The position numbers and the translations under genes were made by a program. A stretch of DNA of 64,000 nt from Sipunculus nudus (taxonomy: Eukaryota > Annelida > Sipuncula > Golfingiida > Sipunculidae), in the NCBI GenBank assembly GCA_026874595.1, contig CM049310.1, positions 5,766,001 through 5,830,000 of the forward strand, read 5' to 3'. Of this stretch, positions 1-12,400 are shown piece after piece (the first letter of the stretch is position 1; the number at the start of each line of letters is the position of its first letter). Under the pieces are notes generated by a model. It was not told the origin of the DNA, did not search any database, and saw only the letters and a program-made list of their open reading frames with translations.

Positions 1-264
1 AACATAGTTCTATACTATGAGGTATGAAATCAACATAGGTCCACTGGCAGTGAGTTAGGTTATAAGTTGGATTAAAGGTAAAGGTTGGATTTATTGCCTG
101 ATATATACCACGAAAGATTTCAGTCTCATCCAGTGTTACACTTTGCCTTCCTGTTCATTCTTGTAGCTTTTTTCAGACCCCAGAGGAGCATTCACCTACA
201 GCTACCATAACAGGCACTGTAAGATTATTCATAAATGGTTGAAAATACAAAACTTACATATATG

Positions 265-335
<71 letters not shown>

Positions 336-374
336 TTTTCATCCTTGCAAACATGAAAACAAGCAGGGTTGGCA

Positions 375-470
375 ATTTTCTGCCATTGCCATTTCTGCTA
401 TGGTTTTCTGCCCGGCAAGAAAGAAATACATTTCTGCCCTTATTTCTACCCTGAGGGCAGAAATACTCTG
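375..470. repeat. Direct repeat with ATTTCTGCCC core, left copy
   Basis: This segment is built from repeated TTTCTGCC words and their complement GGCAGAAA. A related segment lies at 1235-1335, and both share the string ATTTCTGCCCT. The pair flanks the hAT remnant in the same orientation. It may be a subterminal repeat of that element or an independent short repeat. Confidence 0.45.
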
Positions 471-619
471 AAACTGGGGTAAACTTATTTTTAAAAAGAG
501 AAACTACATAAAGATGCAGGATAAAGATAACTATTTGTGACATTGAACAGTTCCAATTAATGACATGCTTGTGACTGACTATTGTACCTAGTGAGATTAG
601 TACATCACTAATTAGCTTC

Positions 620-842
620 AGCCAAGTGTATCTGAGTCCTTGCACCTCATCACTCCACTTGCCCCAGCCCTGTATTGAAGCCTTGTAATAAAAAACATTC
701 TGGCATGAACCACAAGTTCACTCAAGTAGCTGTTCAAATGCTTTCTGCTCCTGCCCCTTCGGCTTCTATTGAAAGGATATTCAGCAACTTTAGCTACATT
801 CACTCCAAATTAAGAAACAGATTTTCTTTTACAGAATGTTAA
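620..842 (+). pseudogene. Decayed hAT-family transposase C-terminal end
   Basis: Reading the + strand from about 675 to the TAA at 840-842 gives a peptide with SAPAPSASIERIFS followed by IHSKLRNR. This is the C-terminal dimerisation block of hAT transposases (pattern: small and proline residues, then ERxFS, then S-x-LRNRL). Only about 55 residues are readable, the expected sequence after LRNR ends at a stop, and no DDE catalytic region or BED finger is seen, so this is a fossil. It is bracketed by similar direct repeats built on ATTTCTGCCC at about 375-470 and 1235-1335, which may belong to the same element. The family call is firm; the extent is not. Confidence 0.7.
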
Positions 843-1234
843 GAGGCCCTGTTGACCTTGATTATTAAGTATCAGAGATATAACTGCCAATTGGGACTGT
901 AAGTGACAGAAACTGAACTGAAACAGTGTTAAAAGAGCCATTTGTTTCATATACCATAATTTGAAACAGATTTTTTTCCCCACAAAGAGTGCTTATATTA
1001 AGAAAGAACTTATTTAGTCTGATTAAGACCAGTTAGTGTTGATACTTTGATGCATTTTTGACTCTGATTGAACTTTAATGCATACACAATATTACATACA
1101 TACATATATATATTAAAGACATGCATTTCAGCAGATAATTATTAAATATGGTTTCTCACTCTATATTATTGTTATTCAAGTGATAAACCTTTAATAAATA
1201 ACCCCTTGCCATATTTAGAATTTTCTATCTTGTC

Positions 1235-1335
1235 TATCTGCCATTTCTGCCCGACAGAAACTATATCTGCCCAGCAGAAAGGTATTTCTGCCCTATTTCT
1301 GAGAAATATCTCTCTGCCCAGAAAAAAACCAACCC
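1235..1335. repeat. Direct repeat with ATTTCTGCCC core, right copy
   Basis: This is the right-hand partner of the segment at 375-470, with the same TTTCTGCCC and GCAGAAA words and the same orientation. It lies about 390 bases beyond the end of the hAT reading frame. Confidence 0.45.
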
Positions 1336-3219
1336 TGAAAAAAACCAATGCATTACTTTACACAAGATCTCAAACAGATGGCTTCTCTGAAATGTGATCT
1401 ATTATCATAAAGTCATCATCATGCAGTCCCTGACAAAACGATGTTGTTATCAAGAACATATGAAAATCATCATCTTCATTTAAAAAAGTAGTGAGGAAGC
1501 AGGATTTCTGGTAAAGTGTCTGCTCAAGTAGATTTTAGTATAAATTTTTATATTGCTGGACAAGTTATTCAGTTCTGCAGTTAACTCACTGAACCAGTGA
1601 TTTGCTTTTCCCTTAATTTTAAGAGCATTACACAAAAACAGAGCAGATATTAGCATTCAGTAGGACAGTGCCTTATTATGCTATAATAATTTAAATTATC
1701 AGATTTTAAACCAATATATTTGCAAAAGAAGTTTAATATGGCCATGCAATGCCCATATGCCACTGCTAGGAAACCTATGTGTTATTGACATGCATATGAA
1801 ATGTTCATTTTGGGGACTGTGGTGGGTGAAGGGTACAGGTGTGGCTGCTGATATGGGATGACTATCAGACACCATATCACAAACCACAAACAAGGTTATG
1901 TGCTTATGTACACAGATTACTCAGGTATGGACACAACACAGTGGTGAAGCCTAGTCAAGACTTCAAGTGGCTGTGTATGGTGTTATTGTAACAAGAAGAG
2001 GGGGAGAAAAGATAATAAAGAGACAGAGGGGAGGGTGAGAAAGAGCAGGAGATGGAGAGAAAGAAAGGAGAAAGACAGTGAGAAATAAAGTGATTATATA
2101 TACATATATATATGTATATATATTATAAAGTTCTAATGATAAACACCATTTATTGTTCATCTCCATTTAGTCAATCAGAGATTGTCATATTCCCTACATA
2201 TAAGTCAAACTTCATTAAACATGAGACCATTCTTCAGATATCTTGCAGATACACTGACAAACACACACAGAATCAACTGAAAAAAAAAACTCTTCACTTT
2301 AAGCAGGCTAATGAAACAAGTTATAGAGACAGATACAGGAAGATAAAGAAAGAATGAAGGAAGAGAGGAAGAGTAAGAGAAAGAGAAACATTCAGGCTTA
2401 GTAAAAAGGAAAAAGGAAGAAAAAAAAAGAGAGAGAGGGAACAAGACAGGCGTCTTTTTTTCACACAGCATATTCAACATAATATTATTTTAAGAATGTT
2501 GTACTTTAGTGAGTCATTTAGTAATTCCAATTCTAAATAATAACGTTTTACAAACATACATGACAATTTTTGCCATTATTTATCTTTACATATATTGGCA
2601 ACATCAAATAGGTATAGGTGATCACTGTAAAAGTAATGTCATGCTCTAGTCTATACAATAATAAATTCGTAAAGACATAAAAAAAAGTACTGCTATCAGG
2701 CCTAATGACAGCATGATTCACACTGCTGCACTGTTGTCAGACCACAGCCAGCGTGACAGCTCACCCAGAGGTAAGAAACAGCACTGAACGTAAGGTCTGA
2801 CTGGACTGACTTGATCAGTGAGTAGTGCTGGAACGATGCCCTGCCCATCATAAACTTTGCGGGATATAAACACAATACGACTGTACTTTCATCCATATTA
2901 CTAGTAATGAAGAGAGTATGTGACTAAATATGTCCTTACCTTAAGAATTTGTCATAAACATCAAGTCACTGTATGTAAAGTCCAACAACATCACCTTTGC
3001 ATCATCAGCCGGTTGCTGAAACTGACAAGTCTGCCAATATCTTCAATGTCCGATAGGTGGCGCTATAACGTAGCAGTGCTCACCCGGCAAACGCAAGATA
3101 TAGACTTAGAAATCGACGTAAAGGTTTATAAAAAATACGATCTGCTCATTTAATATGATCATAAATGTTTGTTTGGAACCGACAGTTGAACTATGGCAGT
3201 AGGTACGTTAATCAATGTT

Positions 3220-3226
3220 TGTTTAC
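3220..3226 (+). promoter_or_regulatory. Forkhead (FOXJ1-type) site upstream of EFHC1
   Basis: TGTTTAC matches the core forkhead consensus and lies about 190 bases before the EFHC1 start codon, next to a second weaker TGTTTG. FOXJ1 acts with RFX factors on motile-cilium genes. With the X-box at 3324 this supports ciliary regulation, but the forkhead core is short and common in AT-rich DNA. Confidence 0.45.
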
Positions 3227-3323
3227 ATTAATATTCATTGCTGGGAATATTTCACGCTCTCGTATGTTGGAGGTTTAAGGTCAGAGTTCACCATGTCTCG
3301 TCTCGCCTAACGCGGGATTTGTT

Positions 3324-3337
3324 GTTTTCATAGCAAC
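3324..3337 (+). promoter_or_regulatory. X-box (RFX-binding site) of EFHC1
   Basis: The 14-mer GTTTTCATAGCAAC fits the X-box consensus RYYNYYATRRNRAC at every position and ends 75 bases before the EFHC1 ATG. A second RFX half-site, GGCAAC, follows at 3342-3347. RFX factors bind such sites in promoters of ciliary genes, generally within a few hundred bases of the start, so sequence, place and gene function agree. No TATA box is evident, and the transcription start cannot be read from the sequence. Confidence 0.75.
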
Positions 3338-3412
3338 GCTAGGCAACGGTGACTTGTGGCCGTGCCAGAGCAGAGAAACACAGTCCATAACAGAAATTCA
3401 ACTTACATCAAC

Positions 3413-6400
3413 ATGGAGGGACTCCCGTTTCTGCCTGGAAATTCATTCAAAGACCCCACAGTAAGTCATTCTGTTTCGAAAGCAGTAATATATAGGATAT
3501 CCTGACAACATCCTGGTTGTAATACTGATGGTAAAGTCAGAGCACAGTCCCATTTAATGGTTTACCTCAATACCTGTTTACTTGTCATCAATTGATGATG
3601 GCAAAATAAAAATAAAAATCGAACATGCAATTTGTCATAACTGACATAACTATAGCTTGCACCTGTGCCTTTTCAAATTAAGTAATAAGACTGACAGGTT
3701 CTAGGTGGACATATATGTCAGAGCTGGTATTACTAATACTAATACTTTACTATAGAAAGCAAGCTTCAGCCCAACATTGGCAACAACCATAGCCATAGGA
3801 TACTGCTGCTTGGATCTTAATTTTGCCACTTATTTTATCTGCCACTTACATTCTCCTCCATTACATAAATCCATAACATCATAGCGTCCGTCCGTATACA
3901 CTCATAACCTAATCGAGATTGTGCGTGAGTGATCATACATTCGCTCTGAAGGCCGCATTCTATAGTGGCTCCGTCAGAGCTCTTATAAAGTCGCTTAATT
4001 ATCCATAGATTCATATACAATCTGTCCCAGGATCCATGTGCGCATATTTTTCACTTTACATTTAACATTTAACTTTCTGCAGCATGTTTGCTTGTTGCGG
4101 AATCCACAGCTGTGATATACTGTTCACAGTTTTGGAAATGACCTGTACACTTAGGCGTGTAATGGTGAAATTGTAGAAGGTACAAAAAACTATAAAAGTG
4201 TTAATTGTACATATCAAATGCATCTGTTCTAGTCTGGATCAAGACTGAAGTGCTAGGCATTCATTATTCATGGTGAAAAATGTGTTGCACAAAATAATTT
4301 TGTTCGATCTATATATCCAATGAAAAAGTGACAACTGGGTATAAATGATTCATCATTTACCTTCTATGGGTATTTTTTAACAAGTTTGGGTAGAAAATAA
4401 TAACTGCCACGGTATCTGAAATGCTTTACAGTCTAATTCACAACCCAGAATGGGCTTTCCAGATCTCGATCCTTCTGTTGGCCATTATCCCAGCAAGCTG
4501 TTTTCCTATTAGCCAGTCTCTCACAACAAGCTGCCTAAGTTGAATGGATATGTTGACAACAAAGGCTCATGTTTCCAAAAATGCGGGAGTTACCAGATAA
4601 AAAACAAAGGTCTGATCATTGCCATAAATTGTGAATAAAGCGATCTAGCTGATAACAGCTTGTTATAGCAAAAAAAAAATAGTTCACTGAAACTTGCAAT
4701 GATAAAAATTTAACATATTTAAGATAAACATGCACTTTTAGGCCAAAGCGGACTATGGGCTACGTGCATGCCATCTAGTGTGAAAACGTTGTACCATTTA
4801 ATTGTATGCATGCATGGTCAAAAGGCTGTATGATGGATTGAAAGCTTTCAGTCGACGAACAGATAATAATACAGTGAGCTAAGGAAAAATAAAGTCAAGT
4901 AAACAAATTTTAGTCTGAAACTGATGATTAAACATCCATAAACCATTTGTGAACATAATTAATGTACATTGGCAGTTATTTGATGTGTTTTTTGTTATAA
5001 TCATTTGAGGGGGCTTGATCTCTATTCCGTGCAACAAGTTTCCATGGCGTTTATATAATTCAATGTCAGGTCCCATGACAACATCTGTTAATGTCTTTGG
5101 TAGTAAATAAGTCTTTTGATAACATTGACATGTTTCTACCTTAATTATTTAAATAAGAAATTATCCCCTTACGATCCTTGTAAGCCTGTCGTGATATAAA
5201 CATACCATAACAAACTTGTTGTGAGGGGATGTTGATTGACTGGTACCCTGCATGGATACCTGTTAACGCCTGCTATTTCCATTTCCAGCAGCAATCAGAT
5301 CAAAGCAGGGTCCCAGTGCAGATCCGGTTGCAAAGGACTGGGGCATTTCATATAATCCTGGAAACAACTTCTCCATGTAAACATCAGGGCTTTTGGTAAA
5401 ATTGTGAACGTGTAGGGGACTTGAGCTTTACATTAGTGCTACAACCATTCAGACGTTTCGTAAAACATTCTAAGATAACTACAAGGTATTATCTCATGTT
5501 GATATCACCTAAAACGTCACTTGTATGATTCCAAAGGGTTCTCTTATTTGGAACCTCAGACAGCCTTTTCATAATGGTCAGTCTCAAGATGTTGATGTGG
5601 AGCAACAGAGTGAATGGGAATGAAGTGTCTTGGGATGAGACAAGATATTTGCATGCAAATGCCGGGCGAGTTTTGTGTAATGCCATATAATATTAGGATA
5701 TAGTATTTGCTTTTCAACTCAGATTATGATAATTATGTTGATGGACCAGCAATACCTTCTTTCACACAGTTTTAATGAAAACATGTTGATGCAATGGATT
5801 CATTTAATGACATATAATGTGAAAATAGTAATGTCACAAAGGTAAATGTGCATAATTTTTTCATAGACATAAAATCATCTGATACATAATGAGATATAAC
5901 ACTAATAGTAAAGTGCATGATCAAGGCAAATGAAAGCATCCATGTTGCCTAAGCTTCCATGCTGTGTGCAAGCCCTAGAAGATCCTTTTTAAAAACTATA
6001 CACATTCCACTTCATGATAAAATTATAATATCTTGGCTATAAAGTGTGGTATTCATCATAAAACAGATTGTTTTTATAAATGTGTTCATAACATCCTGGT
6101 ACAATTCATAAGTGTTTCCAACTTTAAATATCAATTAGTATTATAAGTTATAACAAGCAGTGCAAAAACATTTGTAGCACGGGCTGTATGCTATACACAA
6201 AGAAGACAGGCTGGCTGTTGATCACATTTAATGTTGACTTGTCAGATACAGATAGCTGGACCCCTCTGCCCAGCAGGACGGGTCATTAAATAAGTCCTGT
6301 GCGGACCTGAACGAAGCACCCCCTGCTGAGGGCCACAGGGCTAACCTAATAACATAAAGCTGTGTTTCTAAAAACAAATAATTATATATATCATCTGAAC

Positions 6401-9400
6401 TACTTGATGAAAACTCATAAAACTTACAATACTTAATGTAATCTGGTTTATGTTTATGTATCCCAAATTTAAAAGCAGAACATTCAAGGACTAATGAGAT
6501 ATTACAAATAATCCAAATATTATTCCTGGAAAAAGCATAATCATTTAAAATACTGAGAAATAATAAAATCTAGATATGAAAAGACAGTAGATACTTTAAA
6601 TATATATAGGATAGGTTGTATGTGTAAAATTTGGTGTGTATATGACATTCCCTTCCCTGTGATCTAAGCTTTTGAATTCATCCCGGAAACACAGGGCCCA
6701 GAACAAAGAACTATAGCCTAACAGTTAAGTTGAGCCTGCTACACATACCTGTATGCCCTGGTATTCCTCAAGCCACATAGGGCCTGGTATCACTAGTATA
6801 AACTTGTTACAATGTACCACTTGCGGTTCTCTGAACAATTAAGGTTCACACAGTACATTTTCTCCAAATATGAGACAATTTCAAGCTCCCAGAAGAATTG
6901 TTTTAGAAGAGAGTTCTGTTTTCATCCATAAACAAAATATTTTACTAAACGTCTTAGTTTTTTATTCAGTAACTATTTTCTGCCAGTTGTATCCATGTCA
7001 GAAGTAAACAGCATCTGATGATTATTTGTTCTCCAGTTGTTGCTGGCTCGTTAGCACTCGATGTCCTGTTGGGATGTCATCACTGTTCTGTGCATTGTCC
7101 ATTTCATGCTGCTGGAAGTAAGGTGTTGCCAAAGCATGAACTGTATTCTCATAAATTCAGTTTTAAGCTGTTAAAAAGAAAATCACTTGAGGTTTTTTTT
7201 GTAGACAACAACATACAAGGCATTAACCTCATTCTGCTCATGGTGCAAAACAATTTGTTTTTTTTTTTTGCCTTACCGGGAAAAAATACAATGGGATATG
7301 GGTAATGGAACAAAAGATTATGCTATACTCCCAATTCACAACCCTTGAACACAACCCTTGATTTTCACAACCATTTCTGTGATCTAAATTTGTATAATTA
7401 AGTTTACTGTACAGGGTAGGCAGGTTTTAGGCAGGAAGGGTTTTAATCATAGGTTTACATGGTCAGCATCTGGAGGCACTGAATATATTTTTAAAGTTAA
7501 GAAATGGAACATGAATAATTATTATATGCCCATCTTTTGACAGGAACATTATGGTATACCCCCCATCTGTCTGCCATTAACTTTTAGGCTACTTTGTAGT
7601 GTCGCCACGATACTTATGAAGAATATGAAGGATTTTTGAGAAAACTCATCAGAAATGTTAATCAATAAAATATCTGACCTAAGTTAGAAATCCAGCAAAA
7701 TCCAAGAATATTTAATGAGGTCAGAGGTCACCGCTCTCTAGAAGCACATTGGTGACATACCAAAAATCCCATGGATTTTCATGAAACTCATTTCAATATT
7801 AACCAATAGACATTGTCACCTGATTTACATTCATCAAAATTCACACATATTTAAGGAGGTCAGAGGTTACCATATACATGACGGAGTATTATGCATGTTT
7901 GCAGTGCTCTTGTTACTTGATACTAATGACAAATTTTGACAGATTCATGACGACAAACAGCTGTAAATGGCATACAACAAAATTTGTAAATTCTACCATA
8001 TGGAAAATAAAAACAAAAATGAAAAGATCAGTATAGGCAGCAATTCTCTGATGTTTTCAGTTTTATATTTTTCACCATAATATTTGTGAATCTCAGGGTT
8101 ATGTCAATTATGCATGTATAATATAAATAATCTGACTGCAAAATTAATAAATAAGCTCTTCATGTCATACTCTCCATGCTATATCTTTTGGTGGATGCCT
8201 AACATGGACCATGAGGCATAAAAAAGTAACTGTATTGTTGTGCTTATAACAGAGGATTGCTTACAATCTGGAAACTGGCAAACAGTTCACATACAAATAT
8301 TGTATTGTGAGTTGCCAGAAGCCTCCCACTGCGTGTGCATTTATAAAAGAGATTTCTGATAAAAAAAAAGATATAATGTATTTGCAGTTTGAATAATATA
8401 CTTGTTTCATTTCATATCTCATGGAGGGAAGTATGATTTGACAAGTTTTGTTTTGTAACAATCTAGGTTATATGTAAGAAAAGTATAAGAATAATGTACA
8501 TACTGTTGGATTGGATTAACTGTGTTGTTGAGTTTTGACCCCAGAAATCTCTGAAAAGAAGCAAGTTACAGAGGGCATAGTCTCTGAACCAGTAAACTTA
8601 ATATATTGTCATCACTTACATCACCAATTAAAAGGTTTTATTGACTTTTCACACTCTACTCACAGTTGAGGAATTACATGTGTATTACCAGACGTTTCAT
8701 CTGTTGCACTGAACTTAATGTACTTAACCTTTTTGTTAATGAAATGAGTACTATATATATCTTGACTTACAGGAATTATTTGCTTTTTACAGGCCAGCAG
8801 GTTCCACAGGAGCCAGTCTCTGGGTTACAAAAATGGTTACGCTGTGCCAAAAAGACCAGAGGTAGGAATTGGAGGCGTTCCCATACCCATCAACGAACTC
8901 TCAGAACAGGAGCTGGATGAATTGGCCAACTTCCAGCCAACATTGACATACGGCCAGGCAAAACAGGCGCCCCCACAGGACTTTGTCCCCGCACATGTTG
9001 CTTGGGACAAAAAGGTAAATTATAAGTTAAATGTTCCGTTTAAATAAAACAATGTGTAAATATAATTGCATTTTAAACTACTCTAATTGGGTACATATTA
9101 TTGTTTGGTCTGATTATTTTATTTGCCCGTTGAGTCTTAAAATTATTGTTGAAAAAAAAAATAGATAAAAGATTGAGCAACAAAATTGATGTCTATTTTT
9201 TTATAAGTTACATAACATTCTAGTTATTTATGTACACATCTTTGTTCATATTTTAATGAATACAGGTTAGATTACACTAAGTGTTGGTATTGTATTTATT
9301 GTTTATGTTATTTCAGGTACTGAAGTTTAATGCCTGGTTCAAACAAACAGTACATGAGTCCCCAGATGAACCATACAGAGTGAGAAATGTCAGCATCTAC

Positions 9401-12400
9401 TATTACCTGGAAGATGACAGCATATCTGTTGTGGAGCCACCTGTAGAGAACTCTGGCATGCCTCAAGGTAATTTGAATGCGGTATGGCATCATAATCACC
9501 ATATTATAAATCTCTGCTTATCGTGCCAGTCCTGAATTTATTGTCCCAGCACAACGGACATTCTGTTGCATCAACAAATAGGATAAGAATGAAATAATGT
9601 ATCCTGAATACACTTGAAATTAAAGTATCCTTGATACACTGAAAATGTATTTGTCCTTTATATACTTAAAAGTTAAGTATCTATGATGCACCTAAAACCA
9701 TGATATCCTTTATACACTGAATATAAAGATGTCCTTTGTATACCTTAAACTAAGATCTCTTTTGCACACTTAAAATATATCAATCCAGGAAATGAGAGCC
9801 AAGGAAAAGCCTGTTGGAGGGTCACCTGTGCTGTACTTTACATTTATATTAGACATTTGCATTGAAGGTGATTCCAGTAATGATGTTGCTGCTCTGATGT
9901 TGAGTGTCTGTGTCTGTGGAACAGTTGCCAAAATAGACCATGATCTTAACATATGAAGGATACAATGTGGATACAGTGTGGTACCTGTGTCAAATGTGGT
10001 TATATAGTAAAAAAACTTGGTAGCAGGTATACACATTTTATGTAGCTCATATATTTAATTTATCATTTTAAAATGCAGTTTTTATAACTATATATGATGG
10101 GTAATTTTAACTGTTCTAAATCCATATAATGTAGGTTATTGTCACTTCATATAAAAATTTTAACATAAAAAATTAAATATTAAAAAAAAATTTCCAGGTA
10201 AGTTGATCAAGAGACAACGCCTGCCCAAGAATGACGTTGGTGACCACTGGCACTGGAAGGACATCAATCTTGGAGAAAGTGTCACATTTTATGGGAAAGT
10301 TTTCTTCATCTATGACTGTGACAGGTGGACAAGGGTGAGCTTATCAGATTTAAATATTTTTAATGAGCATGGAATATGGCCTTATTGTCTTTGATTATTG
10401 ATATTCATTTCTGAATTAAGGTGCCATGCTTAAAATTAAGAAAGAACCACAGAAACGGTAGTGAATATTCAGGTATTGCCTCTGAAAGTTTCTCTCTCTC
10501 TCTGAACAACTTCTTATAATTTGTAGAGAATATCAGTCCAGTAATCTAAAATGAGGGAACATTGAAACTTTGCATGAAGTTAGTCCTTGAAGACCTCAAT
10601 TTGGAACTTCTTATTCACAGCCACTTCCTTACAAGTTGTTACCTTTTTGTCCACTCATGTCAGCAGACTTCATCAGACTGTGGCAAGCAGCAGCAGTCCT
10701 GCAGATCTGCTGTCTGATTGCAACTTACTCAGGGGTTTTTCAGGGATCCAGTACTAGGACTGGCACTGGCCAAGAATCAAACCAACAAGAGCGGGGTGTC
10801 ACAGGTTTAAACATGGAGCTGGATGCACAATGTGATACCACGCTCTGATTGGTCTGGTCAAAATTCTTTGAGCTCTGCCAGCCCTGGAAATGAAACTGAG
10901 AGAAATTTGCTTAACAATGCAGTGGTTAAAGTGAAGGAGATATGGCAAGACTGCAGTGTATAGCCTCCACATGAGGAGTGTAGGAGTGCAACCTTACACA
11001 AAGTGCTCTCAACAGATTTCAAGGGTGAAATTTTTTAAGGGCAAGGGTAATGAGAAAGAAGAAATCCACTTAATTTTTTAAATAATCTGGATCCTCCGAA
11101 TATATTCTTAGTTGAAGGATTCTCTTCCAATGTGAGAAAGCGCAGTTTCTTTTTCCAGGCAGAGGAATCAATTCAGTACACAAATAACGCTTGCTGCTGT
11201 AGCTAGGGATCAGAACTTACAATTCACTTTCAAAAGACATTCAAAATACTGTTAAAAATAGATATTACATGTACAGACCAGAACTTAGATAAATTGACAG
11301 CAACAGTTCTAATCTTTAAATGGTGTTTTTTCATACCAATTTATACCTCATATTTTGTTTTTTTACAGGAATTTTTGGAAAGTGAAGGCATTGAAGTGAA
11401 TGCTCCTGTTAATGCACCAGTTGACCCTTACAGTACCAAGAGAGTTGAGGCATCAGCCCTGCGCACGTACAAAACACCGAGCGACTTTGATAAGTTGAAA
11501 CAGTTCTTGGAGATGGACAGGAAAGTCCTGCGATTCTTCTGTGTGTGGGATGACAGGGACAGCATGTTCGGAGAGATGAGAAAGTTCATTATCCATGTGA
11601 GCATTATAATTATTACTGAACAAATAGATCTACCCTGGAGAGTCTAGTTTTATCTTAGCTGAAACAAACTACTCATAACTATTTAATACAGAGTTAATTC
11701 CATATATCCATGTTTTATTTAAATTATTTGGTCCTCACCATGAGGATTGGAGTAAAAATACATTATTTGAAGTAGATAATAAAAGGGGTTTGTGGTTCCA
11801 TTCAAACACATGCATAAATATTTAGGATTATATTTTTAAAAAGCTTGTTAGGTATACCTAGCATTAATTAAATTCAGTTAACATCAAGTCTTGACAGTAC
11901 AGCTTGTTGGGAGTGTACCATGATGTCATGGCTTACAGATCTATTAATCATTGAATGTGATACAACACAGGATGCTGCACTGTCACAGAATTTCTTTGTC
12001 TATTCCCTTGAGGCCTTTACCCTCTGTTTTTCCCTTGTCTCCCTCTTGGAACATTGGGAACATTTTACCCTCAATTCTACCCCTTGATTTTACTTGATTA
12101 AGGAAGCATGGAGGTTTGGGTATCCTCACAGCTGATGGTCACATGTTAAATCCCAGCTAGCACCTACAAGACAAAATATTCATTAGCTTGTTATAACCTC
12201 AAAGATTAGCTCTGGAGTTTTAACCACTGATTGTGATTTCTGGGTTATTCCTAACCCTTTAATCATAATCTCATGGTTACCTCCATCCTAAATCATTACA
12301 CAGTCACCAACAGACCATGGACCTATCTACCAGAAAAACATACTACTATTGGTAAATTTTATGAATTCACTAAATATGTTATAGATTTAAAATGACACTT

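Larger units (their letters stand above)
1..3160. other. Left-edge non-coding DNA with repeat debris
   Basis: No convincing gene is visible apart from a decayed hAT transposase end (annotated separately). The stretch holds a long TA dinucleotide run at about 258-333, a second TA-rich run at 2095-2125, and A/G-rich low-complexity DNA at 2000-2450 that opens spurious reading frames. A 42-base exon-like segment at 177-218, with a pyrimidine-rich tract and CAG before it and GTAAGA after it, could be an exon of a gene ending outside the window, but nothing identifies it. Confidence 0.5.

Noticed and set aside
235-645. Tyr/Ile-rich frames on both strands at the left edge
   Set aside because: They are translations of a TA dinucleotide repeat.
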